A DNA stretch of 13,737 nucleotides. Source: Chloroflexota bacterium (lineage in GTDB: Bacteria > Chloroflexota > Anaerolineae > Anaerolineales > UBA11579). A model generated the notes under the pieces. That model saw nothing but the letters and a program-made list of their open reading frames with translations, searched no databases and had not been told where the DNA came from. Made by a program: the position numbers and the translations under genes. Of this stretch, positions 12,636 to 13,737 are shown one piece after another (the stretch's first letter is position 1; each line of letters starts with the position of its first letter). The stretch is from contig QKGK01000127.1 of NCBI GenBank assembly GCA_003250455.1, positions 1 to 13,737 of the forward strand. The letters run 5' to 3'.

Positions 12636-13550
12636 TTATTCCTTTTTCCGTTTGCTGGCATGCACCAGCAGCACCCCGCCCAGCACGATAAACCCGCCTA
12701 AAAGCTCCAGCGGGCCAAACACTTCGCCGATGAAGAGGGCGGAGAACAGCCCGGTGAGCACCGGCTGTCCAAGCAGGGTCGGTGAGATGATCGAAGCGGG
12801 GATGTGCCCTTGGGCATAGGTGATCAGCAGCCAGCCCGCCACCTGGATGACAATCCCCATGATGATGAAGATCATGATCGTCTGCTGTGGGTACCCGGTC
12901 AGCGGCTGGCGCAGCGCCACGGCAACGATGAAGAGCACAATCGTGGATACCAGCGTGGAGATCCAGACAAAGGTGAGGGCGTTGGTCAGCTTGCGGCCGC
13001 GCTGGGCGGCGAGGAAAAAGCTGCTGTAAAAGAAGGCCGAGATGAGTCCAAAGAGCGAGCCGAGCGCCAGGTCTGCGTTGATCTGCAGGTCACGCCCGAG
13101 GATCAGGGCCGCGCCGCTGAGGGCAACCACCAGCCCGACCCAGAACAAAGGGGGGTGTTTTTCGCGGTAGAAGACGATCGCGCCCAGACCGACCCACAGC
13201 GGGGTAGTATTGGCCAATAGGGTGGGCTTGGTAGGCCCTACCAGCATGATGCCGGTCGTCCAGAAGGTCATATCCAGGCCGAAGAACAGCCCGGCCAGCG
13301 CCGCCCACAGCAAGGCCTGCCGGGAGATGGATACGCGCTTGCGCCGCAGGAGGATCAGCAAGGAAAGCCCCAGCCAGCCGATACCCATGCGATACGCGCC
13401 GGAGACCGGTCCGGGGGCGTCCGCCAGTTGGATGAGGATGGCGCTCACTCCCAGGATGAGCAGCCCGGCGAGTAAGGCCAGTGTTGCACCAGCTTTTGGC
13501 GTGGAAATTTCAGTGATGTTGGATTGTTCAGCGATTTGTGTTTGTGACAT
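12636..13550 (-). CDS. EamA/DMT-superfamily transporter
   Basis: Second drug/metabolite-transporter-type permease (304 aa). A polar N-terminus (1-19) precedes about ten hydrophobic helices; landmarks are LLAGLLILGVSAILIQLAD (26-44), the short basic loop LRRKRVSISRQ, TFWTTGIMLVGPTKPTLLANTTPLWVGL in the first half, and the C-terminal ISPTLLGQPVLTGLFSALFIGEVF, with a basic KRKKE end consistent with the cytosol. It differs clearly from its downstream partner, so the pair is not a recent duplication. There is no ribosome binding site; TAGAAT (13557-13562) is six bases before the ATG, the same layout as the DUF4230 gene, suggesting a leaderless transcript. It is first in the pair, 4 bp from the next start. 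Substrate not predictable. Confidence 0.9.
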   Translation of the reverse strand: MSQTQIAEQSNITEISTPKAGATLALLAGLLILGVSAILIQLADAPGPVSGAYRMGIGWLGLSLLILLRRKRVSISRQALLWAALAGLFFGLDMTFWTTGIMLVGPTKPTLLANTTPLWVGLGAIVFYREKHPPLFWVGLVVALSGAALILGRDLQINADLALGSLFGLISAFFYSSFFLAAQRGRKLTNALTFVWISTLVSTIVLFIVAVALRQPLTGYPQQTIMIFIIMGIVIQVAGWLLITYAQGHIPASIISPTLLGQPVLTGLFSALFIGEVFGPLELLGGFIVLGGVLLVHASKRKKE

Positions 13551-13556
13551 TCGGTG

Positions 13557-13562
13557 ATTCTA
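13557..13562 (-). promoter_or_regulatory. -10 box of the EamA operon, probably leaderless
   Basis: TAGAAT (5 of 6 to consensus) on the minus strand, separated by CACCGA from ATG 13550. The -35 is not recognisable. Confidence 0.45.
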
Positions 13563-13605
13563 TCGCACATTTGGGGGAAAGGAGGGAAATTAACTGTAGA
13601 ACCAT

Positions 13606-13617
13606 GGACACGGATGA
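13606..13617 (+). repeat. Degenerate AACCACAGAT-family remnant
   Basis: GGACACGGATGA matches the GGACACGGAT unit of copy D (11612-11621); flanking units have decayed. Tentative. Confidence 0.3.
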
Positions 13618-13673
13618 AAAAATGAATGGTTTGATCCTCCTCGACCCTGGGATTTGGCTGCCCTTTTTTGGTC

Positions 13674-13731
13674 TGGTCGGCGGATGCTTCGCCTCTGCCT
13701 TTCAGGCATCCGGCTCAGCATGACAAATTTG
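13674..13731 (+). repeat. Dispersed hairpin repeat, GGATTCCTCG type, copy 3
   Basis: Begins TGGTCGGCGGATGCTTCGCC and ends GGCTCAGCATGACAAATTT. It aligns with the minus-strand reading of copy 1 (GGATTCCTCGCC...GGGCTCGGAAGGACAAATT). It can fold in two ways: GGATGC (13682-13687) with GCATCC (13706-13711), or TGCCT/AGGCA (13696-13708). Confidence 0.65.
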
Positions 13732-13737
13732 ATCATG

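Noticed and set aside
13538..13723. Small plus-strand open frame at the right edge
   Set aside because: It overlaps the start of the EamA gene and the terminal dispersed repeat, with no ribosome binding site or recognisable domain.

Overview
The window looks like a chromosomal segment of a free-living bacterium of moderate to high GC content, most likely Chloroflexota (class Anaerolineae). That placement is inference. It rests on the overall look of the proteins (a dnaG-rpoD pair with an acidic-N-terminus sigma factor carrying an extra segment in region 3, a short-type alpha-glucan phosphorylase with a DUF3417 N-terminus, DUF503 and DUF4230 proteins) and on intergenic DNA crowded with short dispersed repeats. 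A marker-gene phylogeny was not possible here.

Layout. Positions 1-3355 (minus) hold the end of a macromolecular-synthesis operon: dnaG primase followed by a primary sigma factor gene that runs off the left edge. A 140-bp divergent gap follows, holding a perfect 12-bp palindrome of LacI-family type in front of the plus-strand glgP gene (3496-5715). From 6063 to 8100 (minus) a GMC-type FAD oxidoreductase and a small MmcQ/YjbR protein form a two-gene operon, ending in a hairpin terminator. An Hsp20 small heat-shock gene (8329-8733, plus) diverges from them and ends in a textbook intrinsic terminator. Next come a DUF503/YlxP-like gene and an SDR-family gene lacking the canonical Tyr/Lys (both minus), a membrane-anchored DUF4230 protein (plus), and two EamA-family transporters in tandem (13550 to 11711, minus). 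The genes are mostly housekeeping or generalist metabolism; I see no phage, IS element, toxin-antitoxin, CRISPR or defence system.

The unusual part is between the genes. The gaps at 5716-6062, 8734-9268, 11342-11710 and 13551-13737 contain little except members of four short repeat families: (1) three 10-bp units beginning AACCACAGAT; (2) tandem 15-mers of the AGGCACTTAGTGAGC type; (3) tandem octamers TAGTNNNN; (4) a small hairpin-bearing element with the GGATTCCTCG...GGACAAATT theme. They lie 3' of genes, often directly at the stop codon, and one array has been read into the C-terminus of the MmcQ-like protein. DUF4230, EamA (upstream copy) and perhaps DUF503 have a -10 box only 6-9 nt before the start codon and no Shine-Dalgarno sequence, suggesting leaderless mRNAs; most other genes have good ribosome binding sites.

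I do not see a convincing new multi-gene system. The best leads are the repeat families and their relation to gene ends.
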